DNA of 64,000 nucleotides from positions 496,001-560,000 of the forward strand of contig JAOWCC010000028.1 in assembly GCA_030867875.1 (NCBI GenBank). Reading direction: 5' to 3'. Numbering within the stretch: the stretch's first letter is position 1; every line of letters starts with the position of its first letter. Source of the stretch: Actinernus sp. WN-2022 (lineage: Eukaryota > Cnidaria > Anthozoa > Actiniaria > Actinernidae). The notes beneath the pieces were generated by a model. The model saw only the letters and a list, made by a program, of their open reading frames with translations. It was not told the origin of the DNA and ran no database searches. Made by a program: the position numbers and the translations under genes. Positions 60,301 through 64,000 of this stretch are shown here, one piece after another.

Positions 60301-62932
60301 AAGGAACATTTGAGAGCAAACATTGTTTTACAGTGGAGGTTCATATATGACATCTAGTGTACAATGTACAGTAGACAAACACAGCAATAGATTTAGGCAT
60401 CTATAAGGAACATTTGAGAGCAAACATTGCTTTACAGTGGAGGTTCATATATGACATCTAGTGTACAATGTACAGGAGACAAACACAGCAATAGATTTAG
60501 GCGTCGATAAGGAACATTTGAGAGCAAACATTGCTTTACAGTAGAGGTTCATATATGACATCTAGTGTACAATGTACAGGATACAAACACAGCAATAGAT
60601 TTAGGCATCTATAAGGAACAGTTGAGAGCAAACATTGTTTTACAGTGGAGGTTCATATATGACATCTAGTGTACAATGTACAGGAGACAAACACAGCAAT
60701 AGATTTAGGCATCTATAAGGAACATTTGAGAGCAAACATTGTTTTACAGTGGAGGTTCATATATGACATCTAGTGTACAATGTACAGGAGACAAACACAG
60801 CAATAGATTTAGGCATCTATAAGGAACATTTGAGAGCAAACATTGTTTTACAGTGGAGGTTCATATATGACATCTAGTGTACAATGTACAGTAGACAAAC
60901 ACAGCAATATATTTAGGCATCTATAAGGAACATTTGAGAGCAAACATTGCTTTACAGTGGAGGTTCATATATGACATCTAGTGTACAATGTACAGTAGAC
61001 AAACACAGCAATAGATTTAGGCATCTATAAGGAACATTTGAGAGCAAACATTGCTTTACAGTGGAGGTTCATATATGACATCTAGTGTACAATGTACAGG
61101 AGACAAACACAGCAATAGATTTAGGCATCTATAAGGAACATTTGAGAGCAAACATTGCTTTACAGTGGAGGTTCATATATGACATCTAGTGTACAATGTA
61201 CAGTAGACAAACACAGCAATACATTTAGGCGTCTATAAGGAACATTTGAGAGCAAACATTGCTTTACAGTGGAGGTTCATATATGACATCTAGTGTACAA
61301 TGTACAGTAGACAAACACAGCAATAGATTTAGGCATCTATAAGGAACATTTGAGAGCAAACATTGTTTTACAGTGGAGGTTCATATATGACATCTAGTGT
61401 ACAATGTACAGGAGACAAACACAGCAATAGATTTAGGCATCTATAAGGAACATTTGAGAGCAGACATTGCTTTACAGTGGAGGTTAATATATGACATCTA
61501 GTGTACAATGTACAGGAGACAAACACAGCAATAGATTTAGGCATCTATAAGGAACATTTGAGAGCAGACATTGCTTTACAGTGGAGGTTCATATATGACA
61601 TCTAGTGTACAATGTACAGGAGACAAACACAGCAATACATTTAGGCGTCTATAAGGAACACTTGAGAGCAAACATTGCTTTACAGTGGAGGTTCATATAT
61701 GCCATCTAGTGTACAATGTACAGGAGACAAACACAGCAATATATTTAGGCGTCTATAAGGAACACTTGAGAGCAAACATTGCTTTACAGTGGAGGTTTAT
61801 ATATGACATCTAGTGTACAATGTACAGAAGACAAACACAGCAATAGATTTAGGCGTCTATAAGGAACATTTGAGAGCAAACATTGCTTTACAGTGGAGGT
61901 TCATATATGACATCTAGTGTACAATGTACAGGAGACAAACACAGCAATAGATTTAGGCGTCGATAAGGAACATTTGAGAGCAAACATTGCTTTACAGTAG
62001 AGGTTCATATATGACATCTAGTGTACAATGTACAGGATACAAACACAGCAATAGATTTAGGCGTCTATAAGGAACAGTTGAGAGCAAACATTGTTTTACA
62101 GTGGAGGTTCATATATGACATCTAGTGTACAATGTACAGGAGACAAACACAGCAATAGATTTAGGCATCTATAAGGAACATTTGAGAGCAAACATTGTTT
62201 TACAGTGGAGGTTCATATATGACATCTAGTGTACAATGTACAGGAGACAAACACAGCAATAGATTTAGGCATCTATAAGGAACATTTGAGAGCAAACATT
62301 GCTTTACAGTGGAGGTTCATATATGACATCTAGTGTACAATGTACAGTAGACAAACACAGCAATAGATTTAGGCGTCGATAAGGAACATTTGAGAGCAAA
62401 CATTGCTTTACAGTAGAGGTTCATATATGACATCTAGTGTACAATGTACAGGATACAAACACAGCAATAGATTTAGGCGTCTATAAGGAACAGTTGAGAG
62501 CAAACATTGTTTTACAGTGGAGGTTCATATATGACATCTAGTGTACAATGTACAGGAGACAAACACAGCAATAGATTTAGGCATCTATAAGGAACATTTG
62601 AGAGCAAACATTGTTTTACAGTGGAGGTTCATATATGACATCTAGTGTACAATGTACAGGAGACAAACACAGCAATAGATTTAGGCATCTATAAGGAACA
62701 TTTGAGAGCAAACATTGCTTTACAGTGGAGGTTCATATATGACACCTAGTGTACAATGTACAGGAGACAAACACAGCAATAGATTTAGGCGTCTATAAGG
62801 AACATTTGATTGAAGTTTAACTTCGGCAAATTTCAAAACCGTCAAATCCTTTCTATTTTCAGTGTCGAGTGGCTAGTGCTGGACGAAGCAGACAAACTCT
62901 TTGAACAAGGCACAGACGGGTTCAGGGAACAG
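18312..62932 (+). CDS. DDX52: DEAD-box RNA helicase DDX52/Rok1, 5' part (exons 1-10, partial)
   Basis: ATP-dependent RNA helicase family; yeast Rok1 and its animal counterpart act in the nucleolus in small-subunit (18S) ribosome assembly. Seen here: N-terminal start like family members (AYELFRRLRAGAKF), a DFFGN element, basic low-complexity stretches, then the helicase core with Q motif (PTPIQMQA), motif I (APTGSGKT), Ia (PTRELA), Ib (TPNRL) and II (DEAD). About 320 residues are covered of a family length near 600; motifs III to VI lie beyond the window. All junctions are GT-AG with matching phase except exon 2 to exon 3. Exon 7 is present twice, a fragment of exon 8 and many copies of the end of exon 5 also occur. 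The gene exceeds 45 kb, mainly because of repeats in introns. The family assignment is firm; the taxon is not. Confidence 0.95.
18728..18809. mobile_element. 82 bp mini inverted-repeat element with 9 bp TSD
   Basis: Starts TACCCTGGATTC and ends AACCCAGGGTA. Flanked by GCCATTAGC on both sides (18719-18727 and 18810-18818). Same termini, size and duplication length as the element at 401-487. It lies in intron 1 of the helicase gene. There is no coding capacity. Confidence 0.85.
19050..19175. repeat. Fragment of the element seen at 9720-9830
   Basis: TTTCAGGGTTAG, AGAAGGTTTGTATGA, ATTTGAGAAAATG and TTATTAATGAACCAAGTG are shared in order with 9745-9815 in the same orientation. It is an intronic copy of the dispersed family. 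A run of about 17 G lies further on at 19507-19523. Confidence 0.7.
19823..19981 (+). CDS. DDX52: DDX52 exon 2
   Basis: Fifty-three codons following the acceptor TTCTTTCAG, in phase 0 from exon 1, ending AAA|GTAAGA in phase 0. It encodes EAPDFFGNNEKK, matching the DFFGN element of the family, then a stretch of five arginines (LLKRRRRREH) that may act as a nuclear or nucleolar signal. An alternative donor inside the exon, ACAA|GTGAAC near 19925, would end it in phase 1 and would restore frame with exon 3, at the cost of the arginine cluster. Confidence 0.88.
20099..22032. mobile_element. 1.9 kb terminal-inverted-repeat element, no transposase
   Basis: Both ends carry CAGCCCCGCCGGAAATTATA and continue GGGACAT as inverted repeats. 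The subterminal sequences are rich in ACCGCGG and CCGAGGT words on both sides. The interior holds a diverged direct repeat (20275-20360 and 20405-20500, ATTTTATTCTTCGTCTGGTT) and a minisatellite (21441-21835). No transposase frame is visible, so it is non-autonomous. No clear target duplication was found, and the class is unassigned. It lies in intron 2 of the helicase. Confidence 0.82.
21441..21835. repeat. ~90-108 bp minisatellite inside the TIR element
   Basis: Four units, each beginning near CACAGTTCGATGTGCTGTCG and including AAATAAAGCACTCCACGGCG and CGCCAGAGTTATTCCCATAA, start at 21441, 21531, 21637 and about 21741. Length varies through the number of TTTGTGTTTG words. The AATAAA inside each unit is a poly(A)-signal-like word. 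Confidence 0.88.
22348..24375. mobile_element. 2.0 kb Tc1/mariner-like TIR element with GCAAGAA repeats
   Basis: Both ends read CAGTACAGCCGTAAAATAAT and continue GCACGCGCAAGAA as inverted repeats, and the element is flanked by TA. The CAGT start and TA duplication fit the Tc1/mariner group. Inside both ends, the word CGCAAGAA recurs many times (about 22370-22580, and in complement TTCTTGCG at 24175-24345), pointing inward from each side like arrays of protein binding sites. No transposase frame exists; the longest interior frames are about 70 codons and unrecognised. It lies in intron 2. Confidence 0.85.
24376..24525. repeat. GTAAGTGGT minisatellite
   Basis: Imperfect repeats of TAAGTGGTTGGTAAAATTGTGTTGG-like units, about 12-35 bp, directly abutting the right end of the preceding element. 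Confidence 0.7.
24731..25255. repeat. 187 bp tandem repeat, about 2.8 copies
   Basis: The unit starting GTGGCCTTGTGGCTAGTTTA recurs at exactly 187 bp. The first two copies are almost identical and the third decays after about 100 bases. Because of the repetition, three overlapping similar open frames of 62-78 codons appear here; they are repeat artefacts, not genes. Confidence 0.92.
25256..26580. other. Intron 2 sequence, no gene recognised
   Basis: Non-repetitive, AT-rich. One 82-codon frame on the + strand (25976-26224, includes LFQRILTGLEEFATERNLW) has fairly protein-like composition but no recognised family and no matching splice context, so it is not called. The short word GAGCGAGGTC repeats around 25340-25410. 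Confidence 0.4.
26754..27409 (+). mobile_element. Trimeric tRNA-like SINE with 10 bp TSD
   Basis: Three tandem units (spacing 277 and 262 bp) each contain GGTTCGAGTCCCACTTGGGT. The second and third have the full head TAGCTCAGTTGGTAG (A box) and GGGTTCGAGTCCC (B box), while the first lacks the head and starts within the tRNA-like part. The tail of each unit includes CTCTTTCCCTCGTAGGGC. The whole block is flanked by TGTATTTAAT on both sides (26744-26753 and 27410-27419), so it went in as one unit. The target was a copy of the AAGTTTTGAAGCTTGAATT element also present at 30394-30972. Arm pairing is too poor for a working tRNA. Confidence 0.85.
27690..28700. repeat. Two pairs of diverged direct repeats
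   Basis: TTTTTAAAAGAGAGAGCCGG and the following 100 bases (27693-27800) recur at 28324-28430. GACAGGAAAGAACTAGT with flanks (28250-28290) recurs at 28632-28675. No gene is visible between them. Confidence 0.7.
28701..29828. other. End of intron 2, no gene recognised
   Basis: Non-repetitive sequence before exon 3, with short frames on both strands (longest 90 codons, minus strand 28786-29058) that I do not recognise. A small helicase exon with phase 0 start and phase 1 end may be hidden somewhere in intron 2, but I could not locate it. Confidence 0.35.
29829..29965 (+). CDS. DDX52: DDX52 exon 3
   Basis: Read from the acceptor TTTTTGAG with two bases before the first whole codon, it encodes an acidic start (EDSDCENSVEDKNG) and then a basic linker ending KKRKELTTEQLAQMHQEK, followed by the donor AAG|GTTTGT in phase 0. 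The end joins cleanly to exon 4 and matches the KIN..R linker of the family. The 5' side requires one base from the preceding exon, whereas exon 2 with its best donor supplies none. An in-frame TGA lies just upstream, so the exon cannot extend leftward. Confidence 0.8.
30258..30346 (+). CDS. DDX52: DDX52 exon 4
   Basis: Eighty-nine bases after CCAACAG, ending GAAAG|GTATTA in phase 2. It encodes INTFRHENHIYVKGSDVPDP and nine more residues, matching the family segment before the helicase core (human has [20 protein letters not shown] as I recall it). This is the linker just before the Q motif. Confidence 0.95.
30394..30972. mobile_element. 579 bp inverted-repeat element, TA-flanked
   Basis: The left end CCGTAAAGACCTGTCTATAA and the complement of the right end CCTAAAGACCCTGATGTATA start inverted repeats of about 70 bases sharing AGCCGCAC, GTAGATAAGCCACAC and CAAGTTTTGAAGCTTGAATT. 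TA flanks both sides. A second, interrupted copy lies around 26590-26743 plus 27420-27520. No transposase is present. It lies in intron 4. Confidence 0.82.
30975..31870. other. Intron 4, no feature recognised
   Basis: No repeats or gene-like frames beyond short chance ones in these 900 bases. Confidence 0.4.
31884..32065. repeat. Nested foldback sequence
   Basis: Outer arms TCGATGAAATACCA (about 31898) and TGGTATTTCATCGA (about 32046) are inverted. Inside them AGAAGCCAGTCATATTTT (31951) pairs with AAAATATGACTGGCTT (31990). A separate small palindrome ATCTTACTCGTTCG / CACTCGTAAGAT follows at 32131-32164. This is likely a small foldback element. Confidence 0.7.
32458..32554 (+). CDS. DDX52: DDX52 exon 5 (Q motif)
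   Basis: Ninety-seven bases after TATACAG; the first base completes the AGG codon begun in exon 4 and the exon ends CAT|GTAAGA in phase 0. It encodes YNIPDYIIRNVQDRGYVTP then TPIQMQATPLMTH. PTPIQ is the Q motif, which contacts the adenine of ATP, and GY is the usual aromatic upstream. The last 45 or so bases of this exon plus its donor are the seed of the minisatellite that begins immediately downstream. Confidence 0.96.
32555..33741 (+). repeat. Exon-5-derived minisatellite, left block
   Basis: About ten tandem units of roughly 104-116 bp. Each contains CCCACTCCCATACAGATGCA, GGCCACACCCCTCATGAC and ACATGTAAGATG, which is the last part of exon 5 with its splice donor, then AACTCTGTTAATGGTGATAG and a run of CCTAACCTAACC words. 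Units vary mainly in the number of CCTAA words and by point changes (GTTGAACT or GGTTAACT). The array is in the sense orientation and starts exactly at the end of exon 5. The final unit is interrupted at CCTCAT by a transposon (33746-35415). Confidence 0.96.
33746..35415. mobile_element. 1670 bp TIR element inserted in the minisatellite
   Basis: The left end GGCCTTGTGCACGGAGTTGG, continuing TGTACACGA, and the complement of the right end GGCCTCGCGCACGAAGTTGG are inverted repeats of about 29 bases. The 4 bases ATAA flank both sides (33742-33745, 35416-35419), and the minisatellite unit resumes in register after the insertion. Subterminal arrays of GCGCCCTTTTTCCATC-like and ATCGCGCAAATC words occur near both ends in inverse orientation (34200-34315; 35065-35145). 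No transposase frame is present (the longest, 139 codons at 33914-34333, is not recognised). The superfamily is not assigned. Confidence 0.92.
35416..36096 (+). repeat. Exon-5-derived minisatellite, right block
   Basis: Continuation of the array after the transposon: the interrupted unit plus six more, of about 95-117 bp, with the same exon 5 end, donor GTAAGATG and CCTAA words. It ends at GGATACC (36096), where ordinary intron sequence resumes. The 84-codon minus-strand frame here is an artefact of the repetition. Confidence 0.95.
36097..36956. other. Intron 5 remainder
   Basis: AT-rich intron with no gene. The part 36590-36900 has inverted similarity (TTATTTCATGGTTTTC with ATGAAATAACCAG) and words shared with 40400-40480 (CACCTCCACTT, GAATAATT), suggesting fragments of a foldback repeat. 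Confidence 0.45.
36957..37037 (+). CDS. DDX52: DDX52 exon 6 (motif I, Walker A)
   Basis: Twenty-seven codons after TTTTTTTTCAG, phase 0 at both ends, donor AAG|GTAATC. It encodes GREVLCCAPTGSGKTAAFIL then PILHLLK. APTGSGKT is motif I, whose lysine and threonine bind the ATP phosphates and magnesium. It continues directly from exon 5 (MTH|GREV), as in the family (GREL). Confidence 0.97.
37263..37485. mobile_element. 223 bp mariner-like MITE rich in GGATATATCC
   Basis: Ends CAGTACCGCGCAAAAAGATT and the complement CAGTACCGTGCAAAAAGATT are inverted, with TA on both sides (37261-37262, 37486-37487). The interior carries about seven GGATATATCC-like palindromes, so the transcript would fold strongly. 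It lies in intron 6. The Tc1/mariner assignment is inferred from the CAGT start and TA flank. Confidence 0.88.
37849..37977 (-). pseudogene. LINE reverse-transcriptase C-terminal fragment, copy 1
   Basis: On the minus strand the sequence reads TYIHYSFIPRTIKQWNNLPA, then LKSFRRGVCALNH and a stop at 37851-37849. The YSF.PRTI..WN.LP pattern is the usual end of the open reading frame of CR1/L2/jockey-type non-LTR retrotransposons. Upstream the frame is broken, so it is a dead 5'-truncated copy. It belongs to the duplicated segment. Confidence 0.8.
38120..38280. repeat. Inverted repeat around a short spacer (copy 1; also 41804-41960)
   Basis: TATATAATCAACTGAAGTCG, continuing ATTGAGGTATG, pairs with CATACCTCAATCGACTTCAG, continuing TTGATTATATA, about 45 bases later. 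The second copy of the tandem duplication carries the same hairpin. Such a stem of about 31 bp is strong in RNA. Confidence 0.85.
39889..39951 (+). CDS. DDX52: DDX52 exon 7, copy a (motif Ia)
   Basis: Twenty-one codons after TTCTTTCAG with donor CAG|GTAGGA, phase 0 on both sides. It encodes GPKKSGFRAVVVSPTRELAQ and Q. PTRELA is motif Ia, which contacts the RNA backbone. An identical exon with the same flanking splice sites lies 3679 bases downstream (43568-43630). Either copy alone gives the normal protein. If both were used, 21 residues would be inserted in frame. Confidence 0.94.
40475..41185. repeat. Foldback repeat with internal 155 bp direct repeat (copy 1)
   Basis: The segment AGAATACCAATAGAACAATC through TTTGACCTTTCCTGACCC occurs twice in direct order (40476-40628, 40630-40788) and its complement returns at 41040-41150 (GGGTCAGGAAAGGTCAAATT; GAGTATTCTCTGTAAGCC). 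GTAAGAAAAAGACTG likewise has an inverted partner CAGTCTTTTTCTTAC. The whole is repeated at about 44154-44866, and a further inverted, diverged copy lies at 44870-45470. Confidence 0.8.
41531..41659 (-). pseudogene. LINE reverse-transcriptase C-terminal fragment, copy 2
   Basis: Copy of 37849-37977, with the same YSFIPRTIKQWNNLPAEL reading and stop on the minus strand. One base differs (GTGGCGG in place of GTGGGGG). The 162 bases found only in this copy lie immediately beyond its 3' end and probably belong to the LINE 3' region, which copy 1 lost by deletion between AACA words. Confidence 0.78.
43568..43630 (+). CDS. DDX52: DDX52 exon 7, copy b (motif Ia duplicate)
   Basis: Identical in all 63 bases to 39889-39951, including motif Ia (PTRELA), with the same acceptor TTTCTTTCAG and donor GTAGGATG. 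It is intact and in phase 0 at both ends. Whether transcripts use copy a, copy b, either or both cannot be told from sequence. The protein of relatives contains the segment once. Confidence 0.9.
45103..45373 (+). mobile_element. 271 bp tRNA-derived SINE with (ATT)n tail
   Basis: The head has GTTAGCTCAGTGGTTAAG (A box, near 45124) and GGGTTCAAACCCC (B box, near 45168), about 45 bases apart as in polymerase III genes. A tRNA-unrelated body follows (GGAGGATGAAGAGCCACC near 45304) and then a run of about twelve ATT. ATTTC flanks it on both sides (45098-45102, 45374-45378), and the host foldback repeat resumes after it. This is a textbook SINE layout. It lies in intron 7 in the sense direction. 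Confidence 0.88.
45501..45532 (+). repeat. Stray 32 bp copy of exon 8 sequence
   Basis: These 32 bases match exon 8 positions 45633-45664 with only two changes. The frame reads KGCAFRIHIL, against KGGAFRIHVL in exon 8, and runs into a stop (TAG at 45541-45543) soon after. An AG stands at 45488-45489 (TTGTAG), but no donor in suitable position is seen. It is most likely a partial local duplication of the exon. Confidence 0.82.
45607..45718 (+). CDS. DDX52: DDX52 exon 8
   Basis: 112 bases after ACATGTAG, ending TTTG|GTAAGG in phase 1. It encodes IYREFCHLAKGGAFRIHVLT then KAKASTNNFGPKSSKRF, matching the family segment between motifs Ia and Ib (FGPKSSK is characteristic). The acceptor has a poor pyrimidine tract (TGTTGTTGTACATGTAG), so efficiency may depend on context, but the protein match fixes the boundary. 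Confidence 0.93.
45778..46030. repeat. Two-copy direct repeat, about 130 bp
   Basis: CAGGTTTGTGTTGTCACGAC with following ACACAGGGCAATCCATAC and GAATGAGTAGCTCTGTTTTA recurs once, at 45778-45908 and 45909-46026, the second copy being shorter by a CATT/CTAACAG loss. It lies in intron 8. Confidence 0.85.
46301..46373 (+). CDS. DDX52: DDX52 exon 9 (motif Ib)
   Basis: Seventy-three bases after GTGCCTAG. Two bases complete the codon GAT begun in exon 8, and the exon ends ACAA|GTAAGT in phase 2. It encodes ILVTTPNRLVPLLTQEPPGI and ELH. TTPNRL is motif Ib of this subfamily, and PPGI.L precedes motif II in relatives too. The donor is a perfect consensus. The next intron is 16.5 kb and mostly satellite. 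Confidence 0.96.
46440..46705. repeat. ~36 bp minisatellite CCTTGAATTTTAGAG
   Basis: About eight diverged units of the type CCTTGAAAAGTCCTTGAATT then TTAGAGAGAGT, with shortened units near the right end. It lies in intron 9. Confidence 0.88.
46706..47208. other. Intron 9, no feature seen
   Basis: AT-rich sequence between the minisatellite and the foldback; short TTTATTTGTTTG words near 46980-47010 only. Confidence 0.4.
47209..47330. repeat. Foldback sequence before the satellite
   Basis: TTCTGTCCATAAAA (47209) pairs with TTTTATGGACAGAA (about 47319-47332), and inside GCCGCCATCT pairs loosely with AAGATGGTGGC. It includes a TGACGTCA palindrome (47273-47280). Probably a small non-autonomous element. 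Its right edge is about 25 bases from the first 104 bp unit. Confidence 0.7.
47357..62809. repeat. 104 bp intronic satellite, 148 units plus a partial
   Basis: The unit begins GTGTACAATGTACAGGAGAC, continues with CACAGCAATAGATTTAGGCG, TCTATAAGGAACATTTGAGA, GCAAACATTGCTTTACAGTG and GAGGTTCATATATGACATCT, and recurs at 104 bases. The first full unit starts at 47357 and the last partial at 62749, a distance of 15392, exactly 148 x 104, so no net indel occurred across the array. Variation is confined to a few sites (AGAT/ATAT/ACAT, GCG/GCA, CATTTG/CACTTG/CATCTG, GCTTTAC/GTTTTAC, GGAGAC/GGAGAA/GGATAC/GTAGAC, GACATC/GCCATC). It has no open frame because 104 is not a multiple of 3. It lies in intron 9. 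Confidence 0.98.
50170..60160. repeat. Higher-order repeat: two 4992 bp (48-unit) blocks
   Basis: Rare variants recur exactly 4992 bases apart: GGAGTAAAAC (50491, 55483), TAGTGTCCAA (54011, 59003), CGATAAGG (52289, 57281), GAGGGCAAAC (near 50851, 55843) and TGCAGGAG (52151, 57143). Matching fails left of about 50.1 kb and right of about 60.2 kb, so the first block spans about 50.17-55.16 and the second about 55.16-60.16. Within each, a 23-unit (2392 bp) internal repetition is visible (AACATCTGAG at 51569 and 53961). Confidence 0.93.
62863..62932 (+). CDS. DDX52: DDX52 exon 10 (motif II, DEAD box)
   Basis: Seventy bases after TATTTTCAG. The first base completes the AAT codon started in exon 9, and the exon ends CAG|GTCAGT in phase 0. 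It encodes VEWLVLDEADKLFEQGTDGF and REQ. DEAD is motif II (Walker B), which binds magnesium and hydrolyses ATP. As I recall, vertebrate DDX52 has DESD at this place, so the canonical form here is worth noting. The next exon is not within the window. Confidence 0.97.
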
Positions 62933-64000
62933 GTCAGTCAACAACGATGAGAAATGTCTTAGTTGTACTTCATTTTGCAGCTATGCACGAGATAAATGCA
63001 TCCCCTCTTTATGTATTGTAGAAGTGTGACCCGTGTGGGATGCTGCTATTTATCTTTTCCTGTCTATTAAATATCACGTGTCTGTGATCTGATTGGTTGA
63101 GTAAGGTCACCAGTTCGCCAACGAAAACTCGAACAATTTCGATCCCATCGGTATTCAAGCTCGGCTGTTTCCGAATAATTTCTTCTAAGGCTTGAAAATG
63201 GGATTTAAAATGTGAATTAACCACCTTTTCTCTTCAATTTGGCTGGGCACTGATAAGAACTGGGTGTTGCTGAAGTACTTTCTCGATTAAACATCTAACG
63301 TTTAAAAAACTAGCAGAAAAATAAAACACAAGAGAAACTCTTTGCCAAGTAAGGAATAGGTACCGAGAGCCAAATATAACACCAGATAAACTGTTTGCCA
63401 AGTAAGGAATAGGTACCGAGAGCCAAATAAAACACAAGATAAACTGCTCCGTAGATCAACTTGAAATACACAGGAGCTAATACATTTGCATAACAGTGTG
63501 CCGGTGAGGAACCAATAGATCGTTTGCATGTGACGTCATCACAATTCTAAAATCTAATCTAAACATCTAATCATCTATAAAGCTGTTCTTTTTATGTAAT
63601 ATAGATTTCGGTATTCTTAGTATTCTTCAAAGATTTTACGTCGATACGGTGATTCGTTTTTGAGTTACAGTATTCTTAATTGTGTGCCAGCGTGTTTCCT
63701 AAATGTCATGAAAAGCCATACATTTCTGCCAATTGAAAAAAAAACGTTTAAAAGCGTTATCTACAGTGTTTTGAAGTGAACGCTAATCATATTTATCGGG
63801 AAAAAACAACTTTATTTGTAGAGTGCGTCTTGGGCCGCAATCTAGGTGTACCAAAGCTGTACACCAACATGGCTGCCGCATACTAATTCCACTAAATTGT
63901 TCGAATCATGTGTTATTTGTCCTACAGCTCGGTTACGAAGTACATGTACTCTATTGCTTCACAATCTCAGTCATTTCTACATGTATATTTTTAGCTGCTC
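62933..64000. other. Intron 10 start, no further exon seen
   Basis: No exon encoding the expected continuation (motif III SAT region) was found before the window ends. A 53 bp repeat lies at about 63320-63440 (TTTGCCAAGTAAGGAATAGG twice, then a partial third unit). GGTGTAC..AGCTGTACACC forms a small hairpin near 63845. Short minus-strand frames here (up to 75 codons) are repeat-derived or chance. Confidence 0.5.

Noticed and set aside
47357..62809. CRISPR-like or prokaryotic repeat array
   Set aside because: The units are contiguous 104 bp copies without unique spacers, and the array sits in an intron of a eukaryotic gene.

Overview
This window is non-coding-rich eukaryotic DNA carrying one recognisable protein-coding gene: the 5' two thirds of a DEAD-box RNA helicase of the DDX52/Rok1 family, on the + strand from 18312 and running off the right edge. 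It is split into ten supported exons (one of them present twice) with GT-AG introns, helicase motifs in the correct order (Q, I, Ia, Ib, II) and matching splice phases except at one junction. The frequent TACATGTA-type words, many short inverted-repeat elements and protein similarity suggest an invertebrate, most plausibly an anthozoan cnidarian such as a stony coral. That taxonomic call is an inference, not something proved here.

Layout. 1-18300 is intergenic and made of repeats: a 2.9 kb tandem duplication (514-6373), a dispersed family with CCCGAGT hairpins, several short inverted-repeat transposons with target-site duplications (401-487, 10315-10640, 14362-14738), a 370 bp near-perfect palindrome (13711-14080), tRNA-like sequence and a decayed coding remnant (15951-17083). 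The helicase gene starts at 18312. Its 9.8 kb second intron holds two ~2 kb terminal-inverted-repeat elements (20099-22032, 22348-24375), a 187 bp tandem repeat and a trimeric tRNA-like SINE with a 10 bp target duplication.

From 32 kb on, the gene shows repeated local amplification of its own exon sequence. The 3' end of exon 5, with its splice donor, has been amplified into about 17 further units of a ~104-116 bp minisatellite (32555-36096), itself split by a 1670 bp transposon. Exon 7 (motif Ia) is present twice because of a 3.5-3.7 kb tandem duplication (37667-44868). A 32 bp piece of exon 8 sits 132 bp upstream of the real exon. The intron between exons 9 and 10 contains a 15.45 kb satellite array of 148 perfectly in-register 104 bp units (47357-62809) with a 48-unit (4992 bp) higher-order repeat.

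The strongest candidates for something new are the exon-5-derived array, in which each unit looks like a complete 27-nt symmetric mini-exon (branch-point-like CTAAC, AG acceptor, GTAAGA donor), the duplicated motif-Ia exon, and the long intragenic satellite. No prokaryotic operon, CRISPR array, rRNA or confident functional tRNA gene was seen.
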